NCBI RefSeq assembly: GCF_008831075.1 | Contig: NZ_WBJX01000001.1 | Span: 1 to 64,000 of the forward strand | Source of the DNA: Pseudoclavibacter terrae | GTDB taxonomy: Bacteria; Actinomycetota; Actinomycetes; Actinomycetales; Microbacteriaceae | Direction of reading: 5' to 3' | DNA length: 64,000 nucleotides | Notes under the pieces: generated by a model | Database searches by the model: none | What the model was told of the DNA's origin: nothing | The model's input: the letters and a program-made list of their open reading frames with translations, nothing else | Translations under genes and position numbers: made by a program | In this document: piece by piece, positions 33,696 through 42,434 of the stretch | Layout of the letters: the number at the start of each line of letters is the position of its first letter | How positions within the stretch are numbered: position 1 is the stretch's first letter

Positions 33696-35060
33696 ATGAC
33701 GCTCATCGAACAGCCCACATCCACGGCCACGCAGTCACCCGCACAGCTCGCCGAACTCGGCCTCCGCGAGTCCGCGACCTTCGACCGCGCGACCATCTCC
33801 GACATCCAGCGCGCCGCCCGCACCGGCATCTACGACATCCGCGGGTGGGGAGCGAAGCGGCAGCTGCCGCACTTCGACGACCTGCTGTTCCTCGGCGCAT
33901 CCATGTCGCGATACCCGCTCGAGGGGTACCGCGAGCGCTGCGGCACCGACGTCGTGCTCGGAGACCGCTTCGCGTCGAAGCCGCTGCACCTCGACATCCC
34001 CGTCACCATCGCGGGCATGAGCTTCGGGGCCCTCTCCGCGAACGCCAAGGAAGCCCTCGGGCGAGGCGCGTCCGAGGTCGGCACCTCGACGACCACCGGC
34101 GACGGCGGCATGACGCCCGAAGAGCGCGGCCAGTCGAAGCACCTCGTCTACCAGTACCTGCCCTCCCGGTACGGCATGAACCCCGACGACCTGCGCAAAG
34201 CCGACGCGATCGAGATCGTGCTCGGCCAGGGGGCGAAGCCAGGCGGTGGCGGCATGCTGCTCGGGCAGAAGATCACCGAGCGCGTCGCCGGGATGCGCAC
34301 CCTGCCCATCGGCATCGACCAGCGCTCCGCGAGCCGCCACCCCGACTGGACGGGCCCCGACGACCTCACGATCAAGATCGCTGAACTCCGCGAGATTACC
34401 GGCTGGGAGAAGCCGATCTACGTGAAGATCGGCGCATCCCGTCCGTACTACGACACGGCGCTCGCGGTGAAGGCCGGTGCCGACGTGGTCGTGCTCGACG
34501 GCATGCAGGGCGGCACGGCTGCGACGCAGCAGGTGTTCATCGAGAACGTCGGCATCCCGACGCTCGCCGCCATCCCGCAGGCCGTCGCGGCGCTGCAGGA
34601 GCTCGGGATGCACCGCAAAGTGCAGCTCATCGTCTCCGGCGGCATCCGCACGGGCGCCGACGTCGCGAAGGCCATGGCGCTCGGCGCCGACGCGGTCGCC
34701 ATCGGAACGGCCGCGCTCATCGCACTCGGCGACAACGACCCCCGCTACCAGCAGGAGTACGCCGACATCGGCTCAGCGGCGGGCTTCTACGACGACTTCC
34801 AGGACGGGCGCGACCCCGCCGGCATCTCGACGCAGGACCCAGAGCTCGCCTCTCGCCTCAACCCCGTCGAGGGCGGGCGGCGCCTCGCGAACTACCTGCG
34901 CGTCCTCACCATGGAGGCGCAGACCATCGCCCGCGCGTGCGGCAAGTCGCACATCCGCAACCTCGAGCCGGAGGACCTCGTCGCCCTGACCGTCGAATCG
35001 GCGGCCATGGCCAACGTGCCGCTCGCCGGCACCAGCTGGATCCCCGGCAAGCAGTACTAA
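33696..35060 (+). CDS. FMN-binding glutamate synthase-like subunit (MgsC/GlxD type)
   Basis: 454 aa. The TIM-barrel FMN domain of GltB is recognised from PVTIAGMSFGALSANAKEAL, GGGGMLLGQKITERVA, KIGASRPYYDTALAVKAGAD and QLIVSGGIRTGADVAKAMAL. The C-terminal ARACGKSHIRNLEPEDLVAL is characteristic of the MgsC/GlxD form. It would use a transferred amino or methylamino group and 2-oxoglutarate to make glutamate or N-methylglutamate. Last gene of the glnT operon. No four-subunit N-methylglutamate dehydrogenase follows, which is unusual if methylamine is the substrate. Confidence 0.86.
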   Translation: MTLIEQPTSTATQSPAQLAELGLRESATFDRATISDIQRAARTGIYDIRGWGAKRQLPHFDDLLFLGASMSRYPLEGYRERCGTDVVLGDRFASKPLHLDIPVTIAGMSFGALSANAKEALGRGASEVGTSTTTGDGGMTPEERGQSKHLVYQYLPSRYGMNPDDLRKADAIEIVLGQGAKPGGGGMLLGQKITERVAGMRTLPIGIDQRSASRHPDWTGPDDLTIKIAELREITGWEKPIYVKIGASRPYYDTALAVKAGADVVVLDGMQGGTAATQQVFIENVGIPTLAAIPQAVAALQELGMHRKVQLIVSGGIRTGADVAKAMALGADAVAIGTAALIALGDNDPRYQQEYADIGSAAGFYDDFQDGRDPAGISTQDPELASRLNPVEGGRRLANYLRVLTMEAQTIARACGKSHIRNLEPEDLVALTVESAAMANVPLAGTSWIPGKQY

Positions 35061-35445
35061 AGGCAGGGGGGAGGTGGGGCCCGTCCGCGTCGGACGAGAT
35101 CTTCATCCGCCGCGGACGCCAATCACGGTGACGTGGGCGGCCTCCGCGGTGATCAGTAGCCCGATCCGCAGCTGTCGTCACTCTGACTGTCAATTCGCGC
35201 ACCTGCGCCGCCGCCGCCCCCGCCTCGTACCCTCTGCCACAGTCCCGCTTGGCCAATTTCCGTGATCAGAGGGCGCCCCGAGTGGCTAGCGAGCTGGAAG
35301 CTCGGGTTTGATCACGGAAGCTGGCCAGCGACTGACCAACTCACCCTGCCGCGTATCGTGGACGGCGGGAGCTCCGAGCCTGACAACCTGGCCGAGCCCC
35401 CGCCGCGTGCATCCACTTCGCAACGTCGCAGAAAGCAGGACAGCA
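35061..35445. other. Intergenic region holding a long nested inverted repeat
   Basis: 385 bp between the glutamate-synthase operon and the alditol-oxidase gene, without a credible ORF. Its main content is the palindromic element at 35249-35328, described separately; the oxidase promoter must also lie here. Confidence 0.5.
35249..35328. repeat. 80-bp nested inverted repeat
   Basis: The 20-bp arms TTGGCCAATTTCCGTGATCA and TGATCACGGAAGCTGGCCAG pair at 17 of 20 positions. Inside is a second hairpin, CCCGAG at 35277-35282 with CTCGGG at 35301-35306. It resembles a REP/MITE-like palindromic element or a terminator for the upstream operon. Confidence 0.6.
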
Positions 35446-36687
35446 GTGACCTCCAACTGGGCTGGCAACATCACCTTCGAGGCGGAGCGCGTCGCCCCGA
35501 CGAGCACGGCCGAGGTCAGCGAGGTGGTGCGCGCCGCGGTGGCTGCCGGGCAGTCGGTGCGGGCGCTCGGCAGCGGGCACTCCTTCAACCGGATCGCCGA
35601 CACGAGCGGAGTGCAGGTGTCGACGCGGGGGCTGCGCAGCCCGCTCCGCATCGACGAGGACCGGCGCTGGGTGTCGATCGGCGCTGGCACCCGCTACGGC
35701 GAGCTCGCGATCGACCTCGCCGAGCACGGCCTGGCGCTCGCGAACCTCGCCTCCCTCCCGCACATCTCCATCGCGGGGGCGGTCGCGACGGGCACCCACG
35801 GTTCCGGCAACACCAACCGGAGCCTCGCCGCCGCCGTCGCCGCCATCGAGTTCGTCGCAGGAGACGGGGAAGTGGTCGTGCTCGAGCGGGGCGACGAGGG
35901 CTTCGACGGGGCCGTCGTCTCGCTGGGCGCACTCGGAATCGTGACGCGCATCCGCCTCGACGTCGTGCCCCACTTCGAGGTGCGGCAGCGGGTCTTCGAG
36001 AACCTGCCGTTCGCGGCGCTGCTCGAGAACTTCGACGAGATCACCGGCGCCGGGTACAGCGTGAGCGCCTTCACGACGTGGGCCGAGCCCGAGGTCATCG
36101 ACCAGGTGTGGGTCAAGCAGCTCGCGAGCGAGCTCGCGCCCGGCGACTTCTACGGGGCCACGCCCGCGACTGAGGCCCTGCACCCCATCCGCGGTATCTC
36201 CGCCGTGGCCTGCAGCGAGCAGTTCGGCGTCGCCGGCCCCTGGTACGAGCGGCTCCCGCACTTCAAGCTCGAGTTCCAGCCATCCAACGGGGCCGAGCTG
36301 CAGAGCGAGTACCTCATCCCGCGGCTCCGGGCGCAGGACGCGCTGCTCGCGCTCGCGGGCATCGCCGACCGCATCCGCCCCCACCTGCTCGTCAACGAGG
36401 TGCGCACGGTCGCGCGCGACTCCCTCTGGCTGAGCCCCATGCACGGCAACGACGTCGTCGGCCTGCACTTCACCTGGAAGCAGGACCCGGAAGTCGCCGA
36501 GCTGCTGCCGCTGCTCGACGAGATCTTCGAGCCGCTCGGCGGTCGCCCCCACTGGGGCAAGGTCTTCGACGACCGGATCGACGTCGCCGAGCGGTACCCG
36601 CGCATCGGCGACTTCCGGAAGCTCGTCGGGCGCTACGACCCGAACGGCGTCTTCGCCAACGACTTCACGCGACGCGTGCTGCGGTAG
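35446..36687 (+). CDS. Alditol/xylitol oxidase-like FAD-dependent oxidase
   Basis: 413 aa, VAO-type flavoprotein very like Streptomyces AldO (about 418 aa). The N-terminus TSNWAGNITFEA matches; GSGHSFN contains the histidine that covalently binds FAD in AldO; LPHISIAGAVATGTHGSG is the FAD pyrophosphate loop. The C-terminal ALO domain ends with GRYDPNGVFANDFTRRVL. It would oxidise polyols such as xylitol or sorbitol with oxygen, giving an aldose and hydrogen peroxide. GTG start at 35446 aligns with the AldO start and has AGGA upstream. Stands alone between two long palindromic elements. Confidence 0.85.
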   Translation: MTSNWAGNITFEAERVAPTSTAEVSEVVRAAVAAGQSVRALGSGHSFNRIADTSGVQVSTRGLRSPLRIDEDRRWVSIGAGTRYGELAIDLAEHGLALANLASLPHISIAGAVATGTHGSGNTNRSLAAAVAAIEFVAGDGEVVVLERGDEGFDGAVVSLGALGIVTRIRLDVVPHFEVRQRVFENLPFAALLENFDEITGAGYSVSAFTTWAEPEVIDQVWVKQLASELAPGDFYGATPATEALHPIRGISAVACSEQFGVAGPWYERLPHFKLEFQPSNGAELQSEYLIPRLRAQDALLALAGIADRIRPHLLVNEVRTVARDSLWLSPMHGNDVVGLHFTWKQDPEVAELLPLLDEIFEPLGGRPHWGKVFDDRIDVAERYPRIGDFRKLVGRYDPNGVFANDFTRRVLR

Positions 36688-36760
36688 GGCGCGCCAGCGG
36701 CTGGGCTGGGGTGTTCGGGCTGTCGCTCGTCCGCGCGTGACCGCCCTTGCCGAGGAGGCC

Positions 36761-36838
36761 TGACCAACATCAGTGCAATACGGACGCGTTTCGAGCCCTA
36801 ACGCGCGCAACGGCCCGTTTCTGCACTGAAGTTGGTCA
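36761..36838. repeat. 78-bp inverted repeat between the oxidase and tetR genes
   Basis: The 17-bp arms TGACCAACATCAGTGCA and TGCACTGAAGTTGGTCA are complementary at all but one position, and a second short stem (GCGTT/AACGC) lies inside. It sits 74 bp after the oxidase stop; it could be a terminator or a palindromic mobile-type repeat. Confidence 0.6.
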
Positions 36839-36911
36839 CGGGGGAGTTCGCTTGGCATTGCCGCGCCCCACTGCGCCTCGGTTTTCCCTGTTGCGTTCTC
36901 ACGCGGTCGTG

Positions 36912-36933
36912 CTAATTTACATTTGTAAATTAG
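36912..36933. promoter_or_regulatory. TetR-type operator
   Basis: Perfect 10-bp arms CTAATTTACA and TGTAAATTAG separated by TT, an AT-rich island in GC-rich DNA, 18 bp upstream of the tetR start. The geometry and TTTACA/TGTAAA core fit a TetR-family dimer site overlapping the promoter, so the operon is probably autoregulated. Confidence 0.85.
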
Positions 36934-36951
36934 TTCTGACCGAGGAGAGCC

Positions 36952-37650
36952 GTGATCCAGGAAGACGCGAGGTTCGTCCGTTCGCGGGCGGCACTCATCG
37001 CTGCCGTCGTCGAACTGCTCGATGAGGGACGCGACGCAGCTCAGCTGAGCATCACTGACATCGTCGGCCGGGCCGGGGTGAGCCGCCCCACCTTCTACAA
37101 GCATTTCGACGACACGGCCGCGCTCATCCGCGAGGCTGCCTTGCAGCGTCTGCAGTCGACCTTCGATCGGATCCCGAGCGTCGGCGACGACCCCTCCTGG
37201 CCCACCTTCGTGCGAGGCACGCTTCGCGCGCTCCTCCGCGAGCTCGACGCGGACGCCCCCTTCTACCGAGCGGCCCTCGAGAGCAGCTTCGGCCTCCTCA
37301 CGGGCGACGTGATCGCCTACCTCGCCACGAGGCTCCTCGAGTCGTCACCGCTCGGCCCCGTCATCCGCCGGCGCCCCGGACCAGACACCCCCAGGGACCG
37401 AGCCGAGTTCCTCGCGGCCGGCGCCATGTGGCACGTCACCCGATGGCTCTTCGCCGACGCCAAGACCACCGCCAAGGCCGATGCCGCAGCCGAGGTCACG
37501 GCGGCCATGGGCAACGCCCCCGGCTCGCCGGCCGCTGCTCGCGCATCCACCGACGAGCTCGTCGAGCGCCTCTCCTCCCTGCTTCTCGCATCCTCCGGCG
37601 CGACTGCCGCCGAGCTTGACGCCCTCCGCGCCGAGCACGTTCGCTCATAG
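36952..37650 (+). CDS. TetR/AcrR-family transcriptional regulator
   Basis: 232 aa. The N-terminal helix-turn-helix is LSITDIVGRAGVSRPTFYKHF (about 30-50); the remainder is an all-helical ligand-binding domain. GTG start at 36952 follows GAGGAG by 5 bases. It precedes the YhgE/Pip gene by 14 bp, and a perfect palindrome lies just before it, so it most likely represses itself and the membrane protein gene. Confidence 0.9.
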   Translation: MIQEDARFVRSRAALIAAVVELLDEGRDAAQLSITDIVGRAGVSRPTFYKHFDDTAALIREAALQRLQSTFDRIPSVGDDPSWPTFVRGTLRALLRELDADAPFYRAALESSFGLLTGDVIAYLATRLLESSPLGPVIRRRPGPDTPRDRAEFLAAGAMWHVTRWLFADAKTTAKADAAAEVTAAMGNAPGSPAAARASTDELVERLSSLLLASSGATAAELDALRAEHVRS

Positions 37651-37664
37651 GACTTCACACCCAC

Positions 37665-40145
37665 ATGCGTTCCTTCTCTCTTCCCGCCTTCGTGCGCTCG
37701 CACCGGCGGACGCTCATCGTCATCGTCGGCATCGCGCTGATTCCCCTGATCTACGCGGGTTCGCTGATCTGGTCGAACGAGGACCCGACACACCGCCTCG
37801 ACCACATCAACGCGGCCATCGTGAACAGCGACCAGGCGGCGACCCCCGCGACCACCACCGACGGTGAGCCCGCCGACCCCGTCGATCTCGGCGCGACGCT
37901 CACCGAGAAGCTCGTAGACAGCACCGAGTCGAACAACTTCAGCTGGCACGAGATGTCGGCCGATCAGGCGCAGAGCGAGCTCGAGTCGGGCAAGGTGCTC
38001 GCCGTGCTCGATATCCCAGCTGGCTTCTCCGCGGCAGCGGTCTCGGCGGGCGGCGACGACCCGCTGGACGCGGCCATCGCCCGCCTCTCCATCACCACGA
38101 ACGACGGCGCAAACATCATCGTCGGCAACATCGCGTCGACGGTCGGCACGACGGTCGCCGACGAGCTGGCGACAGAGGTCTCCGACGAGTACCTCCGAAA
38201 CGTCTACGTGGGCTTCAACGACATCCACGAGAGCGTCTCCGAGGCGGCCGACGGGGCGACAGAGCTCAACGACGGTGCCGAGCAGGCACGCACCGGCTCC
38301 GGCCAGCTCGTCGTCGGGCTCGGCCAGCTGCGCGAGGGAGGGTTGAGCCTCGCCGACGGCAGCGCGACGCTCGCCGACGGAGCGTCCCAGGTGGATGCTG
38401 GCGTGCAGCAGCTCAACGCCGGTCTCGTCACCGCCAACTCAGGTGCGCAGACGCTCAGCTCCGGTGCGGCATCAGCGAATTCGGGCGCGCAGCAACTCAA
38501 CACGGGAGCTGCGACCGCGAACGCCGGTGCACAGGAGCTGAGCACGAAGCTCGCAGAAGCAAGCTCCGGTGCGCAGCTCCTCAGCGATGGGCTCGCGGAG
38601 TTGAACTCCAAGACGAGCGGCCTGCCCGCGAACATCACGACGCTCACGACAGGGGCGACGACTCTTGACGCTGGCGCGACAGCGCTCGCGGGTGGCCTCG
38701 AGACCGCCGTGGCATCCAGCAGAGAGCTCAACGATGGAGCCGTTGCCCTCGCCGCCGGAGCTGGGGACCTCTCAAGCGGAATCGATTCGCTGCTCGCCAA
38801 CTACGACTCCCTGTCCGACGCCCAACGCAAGGAACTGCTGACGCAGCTCTCCACCGCTGGCCAGACCCTCGGCTCGAAGTCTGGCGAACTCAGCGCCGGG
38901 ACATCCGCGCTCGTCGGTGACGCCGCCGCGGGGACCGGGCTGAGCTACCTCCAGGCGAAGTCGACCGAACTCGCGGCTGGCGCCACCCAGCTCTCCGACG
39001 GCGTCTCACCGCTCAGCGGCAACGTCGACGAGCTCGTTGCAGCGGTCTCAACGGTTTCGAGCAAGTCGGCGGAACTCGCGACCGGGGTGGAGCAGCTCTC
39101 CACCGGCGCTTCCACGCTCGCGACGGGCACCCAGTCGCTCGCCGACGGAACGTCGACGCTGGCGACTGGAACCCAGTCGCTCGCCGACGGCGCGTCCTCG
39201 CTCGCGACGGGCACGCAGACACTCGCGGACGGCGCATCCACGCTCGCGCAGTCGACGCCGAAGCTCGCGTCGGGTGCATCTGAGCTCTCGTCGGGCGCGA
39301 CAACCCTCGCTGACGGAACCGCCGACGCCGAGTCGGGCGGCGCCGAGCTGAACGACGGCATCACGCAGCTCGCCGACGGCAGCAAGACGCTCGCGGATGG
39401 CCTCGACGACGGGGTCTCCGACATCCCGAGCTACACGGATGCGCAGGCCGATCATCTCGCCGGCGTCACGTCGACGCCAGTGGAGATCACCAAGACCCGC
39501 CTCAACGAGGTGCCCGCGTACGGCTACGGTCTCGCGCCCTACTTCATGACGCTCGGCCTCTGGGTCGGCGCGCTCGCCTTCTACCTGATGTTCCCGCCGC
39601 TGCGGGAGCGTCTCGTGCTCGGCCGCCAGCCCGCGATCGTCGTGGCGCTGCGCAGCTTCGCGCCCGGCGCTCTGCTCGGCGCCGCGCAGAGCCTGCTCAT
39701 GCTCACGATCGTTCGCTTCGGACTCGGGCTCGAGCCCGCCGACATGCTCGGCCTCGTCGCACTCGCGCTGCTCACGAGTGTCACGTTCGTCGCCGTCAAC
39801 CAGGCGTTCAATGCGCTCCTCGGCCCTCCCGGGCGCTTCCTCGCGCTCATCATGATCGTGCTGCAGCTGTCCTCGGCGGGCGGCACCTACCCGGTCGAGA
39901 CGGCGCCCGCGTTCTTCCAGCTCATCCACTCGTGGCTGCCGCTGAACTACGCGGTCACCGCGTTCCGCTCCCTCGTCGCCGGTGGTCCGATCGGCATCGG
40001 CGAGGCGTACGGGATGCTCACCGTCTGGCTCGTCGCGGCCCTCGCGCTCACGACGCTGTCGATCGTCATCAAGCGCCGCCGGGAGCGCCTGAAGCCGGCG
40101 GTTGCGCCCGCTGCTGCGCGCATCCCGGAAGCCTCCGCGGTCTAG
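37665..40145 (+). CDS. YhgE/Pip family membrane protein with long repeat domain
   Basis: 826 aa. One N-terminal transmembrane segment (about 15-38, VIVGIALIPLIYAGSLIW) is followed by a roughly 570-residue extracytoplasmic region and a C-terminal ABC-2-like block of about six membrane helices (about 625-805). From about 180 to 600 the outer region is built of short repeats ending in LADG(A/S/T) or LNxGA; its best-conserved part (483-524) is three 14-residue copies of STLATGTQSLADGT type. Relatives include B. subtilis YueB, a phage SPP1 receptor, and Lactococcus Pip. Physiological roles are unsettled. Likely controlled by the adjacent TetR protein. Confidence 0.88.
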   Translation: MRSFSLPAFVRSHRRTLIVIVGIALIPLIYAGSLIWSNEDPTHRLDHINAAIVNSDQAATPATTTDGEPADPVDLGATLTEKLVDSTESNNFSWHEMSADQAQSELESGKVLAVLDIPAGFSAAAVSAGGDDPLDAAIARLSITTNDGANIIVGNIASTVGTTVADELATEVSDEYLRNVYVGFNDIHESVSEAADGATELNDGAEQARTGSGQLVVGLGQLREGGLSLADGSATLADGASQVDAGVQQLNAGLVTANSGAQTLSSGAASANSGAQQLNTGAATANAGAQELSTKLAEASSGAQLLSDGLAELNSKTSGLPANITTLTTGATTLDAGATALAGGLETAVASSRELNDGAVALAAGAGDLSSGIDSLLANYDSLSDAQRKELLTQLSTAGQTLGSKSGELSAGTSALVGDAAAGTGLSYLQAKSTELAAGATQLSDGVSPLSGNVDELVAAVSTVSSKSAELATGVEQLSTGASTLATGTQSLADGTSTLATGTQSLADGASSLATGTQTLADGASTLAQSTPKLASGASELSSGATTLADGTADAESGGAELNDGITQLADGSKTLADGLDDGVSDIPSYTDAQADHLAGVTSTPVEITKTRLNEVPAYGYGLAPYFMTLGLWVGALAFYLMFPPLRERLVLGRQPAIVVALRSFAPGALLGAAQSLLMLTIVRFGLGLEPADMLGLVALALLTSVTFVAVNQAFNALLGPPGRFLALIMIVLQLSSAGGTYPVETAPAFFQLIHSWLPLNYAVTAFRSLVAGGPIGIGEAYGMLTVWLVAALALTTLSIVIKRRRERLKPAVAPAAARIPEASAV
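39111..39236 (+). repeat. Three tandem 42-bp coding repeats in the YhgE gene
   Basis: Consecutive units at 39111-39152, 39153-39194 and 39195-39236 encode STLATGTQSLADGT, STLATGTQSLADGA and SSLATGTQTLADGA with mostly synonymous differences. Such in-frame repeats can expand or contract by recombination. Confidence 0.8.
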
Positions 40146-40184
40146 GGGTTCCGCGACTGGCGCAGGGGCGATTCGGGGTGGCTT

Positions 40185-40233
40185 CTTCGGGATGGCTTGC
40201 AACCCATCCCGAAGCGTGCGGGCCATCCCGAAG
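40185..40233. repeat. Dispersed palindromic repeat, copy 1 (convergent junction)
   Basis: CTTCGGGATGG at 40185-40195 pairs with CCATCCCGAAG at 40204-40214; a further CCATCCCGAAG follows at 40223-40233. It lies between the convergent YhgE and GPP34 genes. Related copies occur at 51673-51828 and 60348-60413. Confidence 0.75.
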
Positions 40234-40264
40234 CTGCCGTCAGGCGGGCCGCGGCGTCCGGCGC

Positions 40265-41002
40265 CTAGTTGTTCGCCGCGTTGGCGGCGACGCTCGCCGC
40301 GACTGCAGCGTTGATCGTGATGGCGTTCATGGTGCGGGCGACGGCCGAACTGGCCGCGGTGGCTCCCCAGTCGCCGGCTTCGAGGGCCTTGGCGCGGTTG
40401 ATGACGTCGTTCTCCCAGGGGAGCTCCCGGTGCAGTGTCGGCATCGACCCGCTCGCGGAGATGAGCGCCGCGAGGGCAGCGGTTCGCGCGTCGGGTTCCG
40501 CGCCGTCGATGAGCACGGCCTGCACGCGGCTCATGAGCGTGGCACGGCGTCCGGTGTCGCCCAGGCTGAGCGTCGTCTTCGGGATGAACCCGAACGTCTT
40601 GCCCTGCTCGCGGGTGAGGTCGCCGCGGAGGATGAGGCTCTCGAGCAGCTGCCCGCGGAGGTTCGGCCCGATGGCGGCGAGCATCCCTTGCACCTCGCGG
40701 CGCTTGTCCCGCGAGTACTCCCAGGCCGACCGCAGAATCTCGTCCTCGGGCGCCTCATCGCCGACCGAGAGCACAAGCGTGCCGCGGAGCCCCGCCTGCT
40801 CGATCCCGATCTGGTCGTTCAACGCCAGTTCGGTGAGCACCGCCCCGCCGAGTACGTAGAAGAGCGTGCCCTCGCCGCCGATGGTGCCGTCGTCCGGGTT
40901 GAAGAGCAGCAGCAACAGGTCTTCCGCGAGCAGCCGCTGCCGCTCGCTGGCGTGGCCGGCGCCGGTGTCGTCGGCGTCGTGGATGCGGTCGTGCGGTTCC
41001 AT
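40265..41002 (-). CDS. GPP34 (GOLPH3-like) family protein
   Basis: 245 aa. LLLLLFNPDDGTIGG and LGGAVLTELALNDQI are the hallmark N-terminal segments of the GPP34/Golgi phosphoprotein 3 fold, followed by helical hairpins; the C-terminus is A/N-rich. Eukaryotic members bind PI4P at Golgi membranes; actinobacterial members are common and their function is not established. ATG at 41002 with AGGGGG upstream. A second, shorter GPP34 protein is encoded at 59591-60298. Confidence 0.82.
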   Translation of the reverse strand: MEPHDRIHDADDTGAGHASERQRLLAEDLLLLLFNPDDGTIGGEGTLFYVLGGAVLTELALNDQIGIEQAGLRGTLVLSVGDEAPEDEILRSAWEYSRDKRREVQGMLAAIGPNLRGQLLESLILRGDLTREQGKTFGFIPKTTLSLGDTGRRATLMSRVQAVLIDGAEPDARTAALAALISASGSMPTLHRELPWENDVINRAKALEAGDWGATAASSAVARTMNAITINAAVAASVAANAANN

Positions 41003-41082
41003 GGATCCCCCTGGCTGGTGCGCGAGTCGTCGTGCGCGCCAAGCTAGCATCCGGGCCTCGGACGGACGCTCGACGGTTCTTC

Positions 41083-41742
41083 TCAGCCCTCCGCGCGGTC
41101 TCCGTACGCGGTGACCGACAGGAAGCGGGCGGGAAGCTCGATGAGCTCTTCCGGCCCGTGGGGGCCCTCGCCGTCGAACTGGAGGGTGTCGCCTGGGCCC
41201 ATCTCGTAGCGCGCATCCCCGTGCCCGTAGGCCATGCGGCCTTCGAGCATGTAGAGCAGCTCGGTGCCTGGATGCTGGAACAGGGGGAAGACCTCGCTCG
41301 CCTCGGTGAGGGTCACGAGCACGGCTTCCATGCGCTTGTGCTGGCCGCGCAGGGCGCCGAGGAGCTCGTAGAGGTGGCCGGATCGTGAGCCTCGGCGCAC
41401 GATCTGCGCGCCGTGGCCTGCTGGCACGTAGACGGCTTCGCGGTCGGAGTCGACGCCGCGGAAGAGCGCCGTGACGGGCACGTCGAGGCCGTGGGCGAGG
41501 CGGCCGAGGGTGGTGAGGCTGCAGGAGGTGAGCGCGTTCTCGATCTTCGAGAGCATGGCCTTCGAGATGCCGACCTTGTCGGCCATCTCGGCGACGGACA
41601 GGCCGGTCGCGAGCCGGTACGCGCGCACCTGGGCGGCGATGGCACGCTCGAGGTCGCCCGGTTGCGGCCCGACCGTGGCCGGGTCGATCTCGCGGTCCAC
41701 CGAACCCACGCCGATCTCGTCGTGGTCGTGTGCGTCGCTCAT
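41083..41742 (-). CDS. XRE-family regulator with C-terminal cupin domain
   Basis: 219 aa. HTH_3 domain (about 32-90: VRAYRLATGLSVAEMADKVG...SKAMLSKIE) is joined to a cupin_2 beta-barrel (about 145-215) with HPGTELLYMLEGRMAYGHGDA. This architecture typically senses a small metabolite, often a polyamine or amino-acid derivative, and controls nearby genes. ATG follows GGAGG. Divergent from the membrane protein/ferritin pair. The gap contains an imperfect dyad built on CGCTC...AAGC-CTA-GCTT...GAGCG (41759-41781). Confidence 0.88.
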   Translation of the reverse strand: MSDAHDHDEIGVGSVDREIDPATVGPQPGDLERAIAAQVRAYRLATGLSVAEMADKVGISKAMLSKIENALTSCSLTTLGRLAHGLDVPVTALFRGVDSDREAVYVPAGHGAQIVRRGSRSGHLYELLGALRGQHKRMEAVLVTLTEASEVFPLFQHPGTELLYMLEGRMAYGHGDARYEMGPGDTLQFDGEGPHGPEELIELPARFLSVTAYGDRAEG

Positions 41743-41758
41743 GCAGCCTCCGGGGTTT

Positions 41759-41781
41759 CGCTCAAGCCTAGCTTTCGAGCG
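41759..41781. promoter_or_regulatory. Possible operator in the XRE-cupin divergent promoter
   Basis: Central AAGC-CTA-GCTT palindrome with outer CGCTC/GAGCG arms, offset by two inserted bases. It lies 17 bp upstream of the regulator's start. Confidence 0.35.
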
Positions 41782-41843
41782 TTCGGGAGCCGGACGCCTG
41801 GCATCGTTTGGCGTTGGGTGCGTCTTGCCCCTAGCGTTGCGGC

Positions 41844-42434
41844 ATGATGAGCGCGAGCGCAGGGGCAGAGCGTGGCTGGGTTCTGCGCGCGGCGGTCAGG
41901 GCCGGGCTGCTGACGGTCATCGCCGGGTTCCTGGCTTACATGCTGCTGATCTTCCCGGGAGCGGCGGCCGCTTCCGACGTCGATCGCGACTCGGCCGAGG
42001 GCGCCCGCCTCGCCGGCACCCTCATCCCGATCGCCGTGGCGAGCATCGCTGCCGCGCTGGTGCTTGGGGTCTGGCTGACGCTCGACGTTGCTCGGGCGAT
42101 CAGCCTCAGCTTCCGGCGCGCGGGATCGAGGGGTGAGCGGATGCGGTTGCGAGCGTCGCTGCCGTGGGTCGCCGCGCTCGCGGTGCTGGCCGCGGTGGGC
42201 TGTGCGACGCTCAGCGTCGCCGTCATCGTGGACAGCATCGTCGCCGGTATCGGCGTGGATGCGGATCAGACCAAGTACTGGGGGAGTACCGGCGCGATCA
42301 TCGGGGACGCGTTCGGCGCGGCCTGCATCCCGTTCGTGCTGGCGACGGGTGTCGCGCTGGTCACGTGGACGATCCGCGCGGCGACGAAACTTGACCGCCA
42401 CGCGAAACCCGCCGGGAGTAGCGTTGCGACGTGA
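41844..42434 (+). CDS. Hypothetical membrane protein
   Basis: 196 aa with about four membrane segments (about 18-38, 58-82, 108-132, 152-175). Start ATG at 41844, with another ATG immediately after. Its stop overlaps the ferritin GTG (GTGA). No family recognised. Translational coupling with ferritin may reflect only compact gene packing. Confidence 0.65.
   Translation: MMSASAGAERGWVLRAAVRAGLLTVIAGFLAYMLLIFPGAAAASDVDRDSAEGARLAGTLIPIAVASIAAALVLGVWLTLDVARAISLSFRRAGSRGERMRLRASLPWVAALAVLAAVGCATLSVAVIVDSIVAGIGVDADQTKYWGSTGAIIGDAFGAACIPFVLATGVALVTWTIRAATKLDRHAKPAGSSVAT

Noticed and set aside
35341-37104. Minus-strand open frame of 587 codons
   Set aside because: Shadow of the alditol oxidase and tetR genes; also runs through the palindromic repeat and the TetR operator.
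39111-39236. CRISPR-like array
   Set aside because: The 42-bp units are adjacent with no spacers, stay in frame and encode the YhgE repeat domain.
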